A stretch of 64,000 nucleotides of DNA from the NCBI RefSeq assembly GCF_000716715.1, contig NZ_JNYJ01000031.1:1-64000 (forward strand). Direction: 5' to 3'. Every line of letters starts with the position of its first letter. Position 1 is the first letter of the stretch. The position numbers were made by a program, and so were the translations under genes. Source of the DNA: Dactylosporangium aurantiacum. GTDB lineage: Bacteria; Actinomycetota; Actinomycetes; Mycobacteriales; Micromonosporaceae. The notes under the pieces were generated by a model. It was not told where the DNA came from, searched no databases, and saw only the letters and a list, made by a program, of their open reading frames with translations. Of this stretch, positions 35,819 to 42,946 are shown one piece after another.

Positions 35819-35876
35819 GCGCACAGTGAGGCGGCCGTCACGTGGACAGGCGACGCGGATGAGCTACGATGGCGGC

Positions 35877-35939
35877 GTGATGCAGGGTTATCGGCGTTTT
35901 ACCGTGGCTCCGGGTGGAGCCGGCGGTCGTTTGCGCTGA
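35877..35939 (+). CDS. putative leader peptide of DAHP synthase
   Basis: A 20-codon frame starting GTG-ATG (35877/35880), with the -10 box ending six bases before the GTG, so translation could be leaderless. The peptide begins VMQGYRRFTVAPGG and ends RLR. Codons 5 and 8 are TAT (Tyr) and TTT (Phe), both less-used synonyms in this G/C-rich DNA and both end products of the pathway. There is no Trp codon. Stalling at these codons would place a ribosome over 35906-35916. A leader peptide upstream of a DAHP synthase gene (aroR) has been described in Corynebacterium glutamicum, to my recollection. Confidence 0.5.
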   Translation: MMQGYRRFTVAPGGAGGRLR

Positions 35940-35959
35940 CCTAATCACCCGGAGCCAGC

Positions 35960-35988
35960 AAGGGCAGAGACCAACGTCTCTGCCCTTT
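35960..35988 (+). terminator. leader terminator hairpin upstream of DAHP synthase
   Basis: Arms AAGGGCAGAGAC and GTCTCTGCCCTT pair over 12 bases with a four-base loop, followed by only one further T before G. It lies in a 5' leader rather than after a gene, which suggests a conditional terminator. Confidence 0.7.
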
Positions 35989-36048
35989 GTCGTGTCACAC
36001 GGCGGGCTGGACCACCGGACCCGCCTCTACCTGGGAGAAGAGACGGCG

Positions 36049-37092
36049 ATGAACACCAGCAATCTGCGCGTCACGGGGTACCGGCCGCTTGTCACGCCGC
36101 GGGAGCTGCAGGCCGAGCTACCGATGGACGATGCCCGCGCCGAGGTCGTGCGACGATCGCGGGACGAGGTCCACGCGATCGTGACCGGCGCCGACGACCG
36201 GCTGCTCGTGGTGGTCGGGCCGTGTTCGGTGCACGATCCGGTCGCCGCCGTCGACTACGCGCGCCGGCTCGCGGCGGCCGCCGCCGAGCACGAGGCCGAC
36301 CTGTGCGTCGTGATGCGGGTGTACTTCGAGAAGCCACGCACCACGGTCGGCTGGAAGGGCCTCATCAACGACCCGGGGCTCGACGAGACGTTCGACGTGC
36401 CGACGGGGCTGCGGCTGGCCCGCCGGCTGCTGCTGGACGTGCTCGGGTTGGGGCTGCCGGTCGGCTGCGAGTTCCTGGAGCCGACCAGCCCGCAGTACAT
36501 CGCCGACGCCGTGTCGTGGGGCGCGATCGGCGCGCGGACCCCGGAGAGCCAGGTGCACCGGCAGCTCGCGTCGGGCCTGTCGATGCCGGTCGGGTTCAAG
36601 AACGCCACCGACGGCGACGTGCAGGTGGCCATCGACGGCTGCACCACCGCCGCCAGCCGGCACGTGTTCTTCGGCGTCGACGAGGACGGCCGGGCCGCAG
36701 TCGTGGAGACCACCGGCAACCCGGACTGCCACATCATCCTGCGCGGTGCCCGTTCGGGTCCGAACTACGGGCCGGAGGGGGTCGGTGACGCCCTCGCCCG
36801 GCTGGAGAAGGCCGGCCTGCCGCAGCGGCTCGTGGTCGACGCCAGCCACGGCAACAGCGGCAAGGACCACGTCCGCCAGGCGACGGTGACGCGGGAGATC
36901 GCCGCGCAGATCGCGGCCGGGCAGGACGGCATCGCCGGCGTCATGCTGGAGAGCTTCCTCGTCGAGGGTCGCCAGGATCTCGGCGGCGAGCTGACCTACG
37001 GCAAGAGCGTCACCGACGCGTGCATGTCGTGGGACACCACCGAGACGCTGCTGGCCGACCTGGCCGCCGCCGTCCGCGCCCGCCGGGGCTGA
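36049..37092 (+). CDS. aroF: 3-deoxy-7-phosphoheptulonate synthase (DAHP synthase, class I)
   Basis: 347 residues from ATG 36049, with GGGAGAAGAG upstream. This is the AroF/G/H-type enzyme: VVGPCSVHDP (metal-binding Cys), RVYFEKPRTTVGWKGLINDP, GARTPESQVHR, GFKNATDG, and the metal-binding His in DASHGNSGKDH. It condenses phosphoenolpyruvate with erythrose 4-phosphate, the first step to aromatic amino acids. Many actinomycetes use the unrelated class II enzyme, so this may be a second isoenzyme. The upstream attenuator-like leader with Tyr and Phe codons suggests control by those amino acids, besides any feedback on the enzyme. Confidence 0.95.
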   Translation: MNTSNLRVTGYRPLVTPRELQAELPMDDARAEVVRRSRDEVHAIVTGADDRLLVVVGPCSVHDPVAAVDYARRLAAAAAEHEADLCVVMRVYFEKPRTTVGWKGLINDPGLDETFDVPTGLRLARRLLLDVLGLGLPVGCEFLEPTSPQYIADAVSWGAIGARTPESQVHRQLASGLSMPVGFKNATDGDVQVAIDGCTTAASRHVFFGVDEDGRAAVVETTGNPDCHIILRGARSGPNYGPEGVGDALARLEKAGLPQRLVVDASHGNSGKDHVRQATVTREIAAQIAAGQDGIAGVMLESFLVEGRQDLGGELTYGKSVTDACMSWDTTETLLADLAAAVRARRG

Positions 37093-37097
37093 CCGCA

Positions 37098-37142
37098 CGG
37101 CCCGGTGGGTCGCCAAGACAGGATCGGCGATCCACCGGGCCG
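37098..37142 (+). terminator. hairpin terminator after DAHP synthase
   Basis: A 17-bp stem (37098-37114 with 37126-37142, one G-T pair) and an 11-base loop lie six bases after the stop codon. Confidence 0.8.
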
Positions 37143-37148
37143 CGCGGC

Positions 37149-37286
37149 GCCGCTCAGAGGCACAGCGCGACGCCGCTCAGAGGCACAGCGCGACGCCGCT
37201 CAGAGGCACAGCGCGACGCCGCTCAGAGGCACAGCGCGACGCCGCTCAGAGGCGCAGCGCGACGCCGCTCAGAGGCGCAGGGAGCG
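37149..37286. repeat. 23-bp tandem repeat reaching into the ABC-F stop codon
   Basis: About six head-to-tail copies of the 23-base unit GCCGCTCAGAGGCACAGCGC-GAC start at 37149, 37172, 37195, 37218, 37241 and 37264. The last two have GCGCAG for GCACAG. Read on the minus strand, the copy at 37264 encodes the final residues and TGA of the ABC-F gene, and each other copy repeats that end. There are no spacers, so it is not a CRISPR array. Confidence 0.85.
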
Positions 37287-38843
37287 GCCGGCCCATCGGG
37301 CGCGCAGCCACCGGTCGTGGCTGGCGACCACGGTCGCGCCAGGGCCGGTGCCGAGCGCCTCCTCCAGCTCGTCCGCCAGGCGCGGCGACAGGTGGTTGGT
37401 CGGCTCGTCCAGCAGCAGCAGCTCCGGCGGGTTCGCGACCAGCAGCGCCAGCCCGAGCCGCCGCCGCTGCCCCACCGACAGCTCCCCCACCGGCCGGGCC
37501 AGGTCCCGCGGCGCCAGCAGGCCCAGCGACCGCAGGGGCACCGCCTCGGCGCGGTCGGGGCCGAGGGTTTGCTCGTACGTGGCGGCGACCGTCAGGTCGG
37601 GCCGGTCGAACACGGTGTCCTGGGCGAGCAGCCCCACGGTGAGGCCGCGGCGCCGCTGGACGGTGCCGGTCGCGGCCAGCCGTCCGGCGAGGACCGCGAG
37701 CAGGGTCGACTTGCCCGCGCCGTTGGCGCCGGTGACCAGCAGGCGGTCGGTGGCGGCGAGATCGAGCAACGGCAGCGTGAGCCGGCCCGGCACCGACACG
37801 TCGCGCAGCGACACCAGCAGGCCGTCCACGGCGGACGGGGCCGCGGCCAGGGCGGCGGCGTTGAAGCGCAGCGGCGCCGGGGGCTTGCGGACCTGGGTGC
37901 GGGTGAGGTCGTCGAGGCGCCGGGTCGCGTTGCGCACGCGGCGGGAGATCTGCTGCTGGACCCGTCCGGCGGTGTGCCCGTACCCCATCTTCTCGCTGTC
38001 GCGGCGTTCCCGGCCCGGCGCCACCTGGTGGGCGGTGACGGCGACCGCGCGGCGCAGGTCGTGCAGCTCCTCCTGCTCCTCCTCGAAGCGGCGCTGCCAG
38101 CGTTCCCGTTCGGCGCGCTTGGCCGCCTGGTAGTCGGTGTAGTTGCCGCCGTACCTGGTGGGGCCGTCGACGGCGGGGTCGAGGTCGACGAGGTCGGTGC
38201 AGACGGCGTCGAGGAAGGCACGGTCGTGGCTGGCCAGGACGACGGCGCCGGGCAGGTCGCGCAGCTGCGCCTCCAGGAACGCGGCCGCGTCGTCGTCGAG
38301 GTGGTTGGTCGGCTCGTCCAGCAGCAGCGCGGACGGGCGGCGGATGAGCAGCGCGGCGAGCGCGAGCCGGCCCCGCTGCCCGCCGGAGAGCGTGCCGAGG
38401 GTGCGCTCGTGCGCGACACCGCCGAGGCCGAGGCCGTCCAGGACGAGCCCGGCGCGCCGGTCGGCGTCCCACGCGTCGTGCAGTTGGGCGCGTTCGAGCC
38501 GCTCGCCGTACTCCGCGAGGCTCAGCGCGTCGGGCGACTCGAGCGCGGCGACATCCTCGCGGGCCTCGCGCAGGGCGTCGTCGATGACGTCGGCGACGGT
38601 GGCACCCGCGTCGAACGGCATCTCCTGATGCAGGTACCCGAGGTCGGCCGGCCGCTCGACGGTCCCGGTCTCCGGCTCGTCGACGCCGGCGAGCAGCCGC
38701 AGCAGCGTGGACTTGCCGGCGCCGTTCTCGCCGATCAGGCCGATGCGGTGGCCGGGTGCGGCGGTGAGGGACACGCCGTCGAGCACCCGGCGGGTGCCGA
38801 ACGTGCGGACGAGGTCATGCGCGAGCAAAGGGGAAAAGGACAT
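37269..38843 (-). CDS. ABC-F family ATPase, ribosome-protection type
   Basis: 524 residues with two ATPase domains and no membrane segment. The first has GENGAGKST (about 39), LSGGQRGR (about 150) and LLLDEPTNHLD; the second has GANGAGKST (about 370), LSVGQRRR (about 455) and LLLDEPTNHLS. Both keep the catalytic Glu. Between them, about 235-300 is a charged helical linker (RERWQRRFEEEQEELHDLRR) of the kind that reaches into the ribosome. Actinomycete relatives of this length, such as TlrC or CarA types, protect against macrolides or related drugs, but housekeeping roles exist. The 3' end is repeated in tandem downstream. Possible resistance is family-level inference. Confidence 0.9.
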   Translation of the reverse strand: MSFSPLLAHDLVRTFGTRRVLDGVSLTAAPGHRIGLIGENGAGKSTLLRLLAGVDEPETGTVERPADLGYLHQEMPFDAGATVADVIDDALREAREDVAALESPDALSLAEYGERLERAQLHDAWDADRRAGLVLDGLGLGGVAHERTLGTLSGGQRGRLALAALLIRRPSALLLDEPTNHLDDDAAAFLEAQLRDLPGAVVLASHDRAFLDAVCTDLVDLDPAVDGPTRYGGNYTDYQAAKRAERERWQRRFEEEQEELHDLRRAVAVTAHQVAPGRERRDSEKMGYGHTAGRVQQQISRRVRNATRRLDDLTRTQVRKPPAPLRFNAAALAAAPSAVDGLLVSLRDVSVPGRLTLPLLDLAATDRLLVTGANGAGKSTLLAVLAGRLAATGTVQRRRGLTVGLLAQDTVFDRPDLTVAATYEQTLGPDRAEAVPLRSLGLLAPRDLARPVGELSVGQRRRLGLALLVANPPELLLLDEPTNHLSPRLADELEEALGTGPGATVVASHDRWLRARWAGRSLRL

Positions 38844-38954
38844 GCGGACACCACCGGCAAGGAACGTCGGAAACCCGCCGGGCGATGGCCTCGGGCGCGG
38901 GTCGGGAAGGTGTCAGCGGATCACATCCCCACCAACGTACCTCACCGCGGCGGC

Positions 38955-40166
38955 TCAGGACAGCATGGCGTCGGCCACAGCCCGCCGCGCGGCGTTGTTG
39001 TTGCCCCAGGTGGCGTCGGGGTGCACGCGGTTGGTGAGCAGGACGAGCACGATGCGGCGGGCCGGGTCGCACAGCATCGACGTGCCGGTGAAGCCGGTGT
39101 GGCCGTACGCGCCGCGCCCGGCCAGCCGCCCCATGTACCAGGCCTGGTCGACGTCGACGCCGAGGCCGTGCGCGGCGGCCGGGCCGAACCGCGCGTTGGC
39201 GTCCGCCCGCATGAGGTCCACTGTGGATGGTCGCAGCAGCGGGCCGCCGCCGGCGAGCAGCGCGCCGGCGAACGCCGCGACGTCCGCCGCGGTGCCGAAC
39301 AGCCCGGCGTGGCCGCTGACACCGCCGAACGCGGCCGCCGACGGGTCGTGCACGGTGCCCCGCAGGCCGCCCTCGGTGGCCGCGACCGGCAGCGACGGCG
39401 GCGGCCGGAAGCCGGTGCGGGCCAGGCCGAGCGGCCCGGCGATCTGCCGGCGGACCAGCAGGTCCAGCGGCTCGCCGGCGAGCCGGGCGACGATCTCGCC
39501 GAGGGCGATGAAGTTCTGGTCCGCGTACAGGTAGCCGCCGCCGGGCGGCCCGACCGGCGGCTCGCGCAGCACGTGCTCGACGCGTTCGGCGGCGGTGGCA
39601 CCGACCAGCGGCACGTCCCTGGACAGCCCTGACGTGTGGGTGAGCAGCATCCGTACGGTGATCGCCGGCTTGTCCACAAAGGACGGCAGGTGGTTCGCGG
39701 CCGGGGCGTCCAGGGCCAGCGCGCCTTGCTCGACCAGGCGCAGCGCCAGCACGGCGGTGAACGTCTTGGTCAGCGACGCGAGGTCGTAGAGGGTGTCCGT
39801 GGTCGCCGGGATCCGTTGCTCCGCCGGCAGTTCGGCCTTGGCGGCGTCGTACCGGACGGCGTCACCGAAGGCGAAGTGCGCGACCACGGCACCGTCGACG
39901 GCGGCGAAGAGCACGCCACCGGGGAACATCGGGTGCACGGGGCTCGGCGCGAGGTACCGGGTGACGGCGGCGCGCAGCCGGTCGGCCCGCGACCGCCCCG
40001 ACCGCCACGGCGCCGGGGTGGCCACCGGCAGCGTCCACGGCGACACCGGTGACGGCGACGGTGAGGGCGCGGACGGCACGGACGGTGCGGCGGGCGCGGC
40101 GGAGCAGCCGGCGAGCAGGCCCCCGCCGAGCAGGCCGAGCCGGCTCAGCAGGCCCCGGCGGTTCAC
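38955..40166 (-). CDS. lipoprotein-like serine hydrolase, beta-lactamase (class C) family
   Basis: 403 residues from GTG 40166, which overlaps the upstream dehydrogenase gene by four bases (GTGA). The N-terminus is a lipoprotein signal: VNRRGLL, a hydrophobic core, then LLAGCSA with the lipid-modified Cys near 21. A Pro/Ser-rich spacer follows. The penicillin-binding fold has the nucleophile motif SLTK (about 130), the Tyr motif YAD (near 210) and HTGFTG late in place of KTG. It probably hydrolyses a peptide or ester outside the membrane; this family includes D-aminopeptidases and esterases, and true beta-lactam resistance is not implied. Confidence 0.88.
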   Translation of the reverse strand: MNRRGLLSRLGLLGGGLLAGCSAAPAAPSVPSAPSPSPSPVSPWTLPVATPAPWRSGRSRADRLRAAVTRYLAPSPVHPMFPGGVLFAAVDGAVVAHFAFGDAVRYDAAKAELPAEQRIPATTDTLYDLASLTKTFTAVLALRLVEQGALALDAPAANHLPSFVDKPAITVRMLLTHTSGLSRDVPLVGATAAERVEHVLREPPVGPPGGGYLYADQNFIALGEIVARLAGEPLDLLVRRQIAGPLGLARTGFRPPPSLPVAATEGGLRGTVHDPSAAAFGGVSGHAGLFGTAADVAAFAGALLAGGGPLLRPSTVDLMRADANARFGPAAAHGLGVDVDQAWYMGRLAGRGAYGHTGFTGTSMLCDPARRIVLVLLTNRVHPDATWGNNNAARRAVADAMLS

Positions 40167-41017
40167 TCCCGCGGGGACCGCACGGCCTCGTACAGCGCGG
40201 CCATGTCGTCCTCGGCGAACCCGCGCTCGGCGGCGGTGGCCAGCAGCGCCGCGGCCGCGTCCACGACCGACCGGTCGACGCCGACCGAGGTGGCGAGGTC
40301 GCCGATCAGCGCGGCGTCCTTGGCCGCGCCGCTGACCGGGAACGCGACCGGGTACGAACGCTCCATCATGGACGGTGCCTTCGCGTGCAGGTACGGCATG
40401 TCGAGCGCGCCGCCGGAGACCAGCTGCAGGAACAGCTTCGGGTCGACGCCGAGGCCGTCGGCGAGCGCGACGCTCTGCGCCAGCCCGGCCATGCTGGTCA
40501 GCACCCAGCTGTTGACCACGAGCTTGACGCGGCTGCCGGCGCCGGCCTCGCCGAGCCAGGTGACCTTCGCCGCGATCGGCGCGCACAGCGCCTCGACCCG
40601 CTCGCGGACGTCGGCGGGGCCGGACGCGAGCACGTTGAGCTTGCCCTGCTCGGCGGGCTGACGGGTACCGAGGACGGGCGCGTCGACGTACACCAGGCCG
40701 AGCTTCGCGGCGACGGCGGCGAGGTCGTCGGCGCCGGGCACACCGACGGTGCTCAGCTGCAGCCACAGGGTGCCGGGCGCGGGTGCGGCCGCGGTGACGA
40801 CGGTCTCGACGGACGCCGCGTCGAACAGGACGGTCACCACGACGTCGGCACCCTCGACGCAGGCGGCCGGCGTGTCGCAGACGACGGCGCCGTCGGGGGC
40901 CAGGGCCTCGGCGCTCTCGGCGGTGCGGTTCCACACCCGCACGGTCTCGCCGGCGCGCAGCCAGTTGCGGGCGACGGCCGCGCCCATGATCCCGGTCCCC
41001 AGCACCGCCAGTGTCAT
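40163..41017 (-). CDS. NAD(P)-dependent beta-hydroxyacid dehydrogenase-like oxidoreductase
   Basis: 284 residues from ATG 41017, with GGGGGCGGCGGG upstream. A Rossmann fold starts with AVLGTGIMGAAVARN (GxGxxG). LWLQLSTVG and VYVDAPVLGTRQPAEQGKL follow, then the lysine helix GSRVKLVVNSWVL with the presumed catalytic Lys near 170. This is the 3-hydroxyisobutyrate/6-phosphogluconate dehydrogenase superfamily; members also include imine reductases. The substrate is unknown. It is coupled to the serine hydrolase gene by a GTGA overlap. Confidence 0.9.
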   Translation of the reverse strand: MTLAVLGTGIMGAAVARNWLRAGETVRVWNRTAESAEALAPDGAVVCDTPAACVEGADVVVTVLFDAASVETVVTAAAPAPGTLWLQLSTVGVPGADDLAAVAAKLGLVYVDAPVLGTRQPAEQGKLNVLASGPADVRERVEALCAPIAAKVTWLGEAGAGSRVKLVVNSWVLTSMAGLAQSVALADGLGVDPKLFLQLVSGGALDMPYLHAKAPSMMERSYPVAFPVSGAAKDAALIGDLATSVGVDRSVVDAAAALLATAAERGFAEDDMAALYEAVRSPRE

Positions 41018-41453
41018 CCCGCCGCCCCCTTCACACGCGCGCCTCCGAACGAGGCCGCCGCCTCGATCGTCGCACCACGGCGCCGCGGCCGCTCGGCTGG
41101 GGCCCGGGTCCCGAAGCTGGACGGCGCCGCCTCCAGCAGCGGCAACGCGAGCTGCGCAGGCCCGCGTCGGCGGCGCGGTCCAGCAGGTCCGGCCGCAGGA
41201 TCGAGGCGACGGTCCCAGCCGCCGGCCAGACCCGGCCCATGCCGCGCACCCCGTCGGACTGCGCGGCGGCAACGCGCCGGTTGTCAGCTCGTAGCCGCGC
41301 CACGCCGAGGCGGCGCGCACCTGGATCACCACCAGGTCGGGCAGCCCGGTGAGACGGGTGGCCGAGGGCGGAAGGTGGGGGCGGGCGGGTGTGCGAGTTG
41401 TGCAGATGTCGTGCGCGGGCCGCCGGGACCGGGCGCCGTCGTAGGCTGGCCCG
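41018..41453. other. 436-base gap, possible gene remnant
   Basis: No intact gene is supported. Minus-strand fragments in two different frames look protein-like (PDLVVIQVRAASAWRGYELT at about 41285-41345 and GTVASILRPDLLDRAADAGL at about 41158-41217), as if a gene had decayed by frameshift. The last 12 bases before 41454 hold a TAGGCT -10 box (41442-41447) for the aldo/keto reductase gene. Confidence 0.3.
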
Positions 41454-42299
41454 GTGAAGACCTTCCCGCTCGGCGAGCGCACCGTCCACCGCATCGGGTT
41501 CGGGGCGATGCAGCTGCCCGGCCGGGGTGCCTTCGGGCCGCCCCGGGACCGGGCCGAGGCCCTGGCCGTGGTGCGGCGCGCGGTCGAGCTCGGCGTCAAC
41601 CACATCGACACCGCGCAGTACTACGGCCCCGACGTGGCCAACGAGCTGCTGCGCACCGCGCTGCACCCGTACGACTCCCGGCTCGTGCTGGTGAGCAAGG
41701 TCGGCGCGAAGCGCGACGAGCGGGGCGGCTGGCTGCCGGCGCAGCGGCCCGAGCAGCTGCGCTCGGGCGTGCTGGACAACCTGCGGTCGCTGGACGTGGA
41801 GCGGCTGGACGTGGTGAATCTGCGGGTGACCGGCGCCGACGGCGACGTCGACTTCGACGCGCAGCTGGACGCGATGATCGCGCTGCGCGACGAGGGGCTG
41901 ATCGGCGCGGTCGGGCTCAGCAACGTGACCCTCGCGCAGCTGGAGCACGCCCTGACCCGCACCCCGGTCGCGTGCGTGCAGAACCCGTACAACCTGGTCG
42001 ACCGCGGCGGCGAGGACGTGCTGCGGGCCTGCACCGACCGCGGGATCGCGTTCGTGCCGTTCTTCCCGCTCGGCGCCGCGTTCGGCCGCGAACGGGTCCT
42101 CGGGCACCCGGCGGTGAAGGCGACCGCGCACCGGCTGGACGTCACCCCGGCGCAGGTCGCACTGGCGTGGATCCTGGCGGTCGCGCCGAACACGCTGCTC
42201 ATCCCGGGCACCGCGTCGCTGGAGCACCTCGAGGAGAACGTCGCCGCCGGGCACGTCGCCCTGGACGACGAGGCGATGAAGGCGCTCAGCCCAGCATGA
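41454..42299 (+). CDS. aldo/keto reductase
   Basis: 281 residues. HIDTAQYYG (Asp and Tyr of the catalytic tetrad) and VSKVG (Lys) are present, but the usual catalytic His of the 'vdlvqlH' strand is Arg here (VVNLRVTG). This change recurs in a subgroup of the family, so the enzyme may still be active. GLSNVTLAQLEHAL, VQNPYNLVDR and LIPGTASLEHLEENV complete the barrel. Substrate unknown. GTG 41454 lies six bases after the -10 box, so it is probably leaderless. The stop overlaps padR by ATGA. Confidence 0.92.
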   Translation: MKTFPLGERTVHRIGFGAMQLPGRGAFGPPRDRAEALAVVRRAVELGVNHIDTAQYYGPDVANELLRTALHPYDSRLVLVSKVGAKRDERGGWLPAQRPEQLRSGVLDNLRSLDVERLDVVNLRVTGADGDVDFDAQLDAMIALRDEGLIGAVGLSNVTLAQLEHALTRTPVACVQNPYNLVDRGGEDVLRACTDRGIAFVPFFPLGAAFGRERVLGHPAVKATAHRLDVTPAQVALAWILAVAPNTLLIPGTASLEHLEENVAAGHVALDDEAMKALSPA

Positions 42300-42883
42300 G
42301 CCGGCGGAAGGTCGCGAACCTCTTGGCGCTGGCCGTGCTGGCCTACCTGGGCCGGGCGCCGATGCACCCCTACGAGCTGTCCAAGACGCTGCGGGCGCAC
42401 GGCGACGACCGCAGCATCAAGTTCACCCACGGCTCGGTGTACATGGTGGTCGAGCAGCTGGTGAAGGCCGGGCTGATCGCGGAGCAGGAGACCAGCCGGG
42501 AGGGGCAGCGCCCCGAGCGCACCGTGTACGGCATCACCCCCGACGGCCGGGCCGAGCTGCAGGAGTGGCTCCGCGACCTGGTGGGCACGCCGCGGCACGA
42601 GTATCCGGCGTTCGGCTCGGCGCTGTCGCTGGTCAGCGCCCTGCACCCGGACGTCGTGGTGGAGCTGCTGCGGCAGCGCCTGGTGCTGCTGGAGGAGCAG
42701 CGCGCGGCGGCCGCGGCCCTCGCCGAGGCGGCCACGCCGCACCCGTTGTTCCTGGTCGAGGAGGTGTACCGGCAGGGCCTGCTGGAGGCGGAGATCGCGT
42801 TCGTGCACCGGTTCATCGAGCAGATCACCGACCCCGCGACGGGGTGGGGACCGATGTGGGCGGCGTACCACGACACCCAATAG
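42296..42883 (+). CDS. PadR-family transcriptional regulator
   Basis: 195 residues from ATG 42296, translationally coupled to the aldo/keto reductase gene. The winged helix covers about 5-90 (LALAVLAYLGRAPMHPYELSK, then FTHGSVYMVVEQLVKAGLI, then RTVYGITPDGRAELQEWL). The C-terminal helices (about 100-190) form the PadR dimerisation arm. It probably represses the flanking redox genes in response to a small aromatic or toxic compound. The stop codon lies inside the first of three 14-bp repeats, a candidate operator. Confidence 0.92.
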   Translation: MSRRKVANLLALAVLAYLGRAPMHPYELSKTLRAHGDDRSIKFTHGSVYMVVEQLVKAGLIAEQETSREGQRPERTVYGITPDGRAELQEWLRDLVGTPRHEYPAFGSALSLVSALHPDVVVELLRQRLVLLEEQRAAAAALAEAATPHPLFLVEEVYRQGLLEAEIAFVHRFIEQITDPATGWGPMWAAYHDTQ

Positions 42884-42922
42884 TTGACTCTGACTAGTTG
42901 ACGGCGGATAGTTGGCATCAAC
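42881..42922 (+). promoter_or_regulatory. three 14-bp-spaced TAGTTGAC repeats, candidate PadR operator
   Basis: TAGTTGAC at 42881-42888 and 42895-42902 and TAGTTGGC at 42909-42916 begin exactly 14 bases apart. The last continues as GTTG-GCAT-CAAC (42911-42922), an inverted repeat. They lie between padR and the monooxygenase gene, covering its promoter region, and the first includes the padR stop. The even spacing suggests repeated binding on related DNA faces. Confidence 0.6.
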
Positions 42923-42946
42923 CAATCATCGCGTCGGGGGTACGTC

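Larger units (their letters stand above)
35843..35988 (+). promoter_or_regulatory. attenuator-like leader of the DAHP synthase gene
   Basis: A promoter (TGGACA 35843-35848, 16 bases, TACGAT 35865-35870) is followed by a short leader-peptide frame (35877-35939). The segment GGCTCCGGGTG (35906-35916) can pair locally with GGAGCC (35916-35921), or over its full 11 bases with CACCCGGAGCC (35946-35956). A perfect 12-bp hairpin then follows (arms 35960-35971 and 35976-35987, loop CAAC) with T at 35988, 60 bases before the structural gene. The parts match ribosome-mediated attenuation. The 11-base pairing does not itself overlap the terminator stem, so the switching rule is not clear from inspection. 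Confidence 0.65.

Noticed and set aside
37149..37286. CRISPR-like array
   Set aside because: The 23-bp units are directly adjacent without unique spacers and there are no cas genes.
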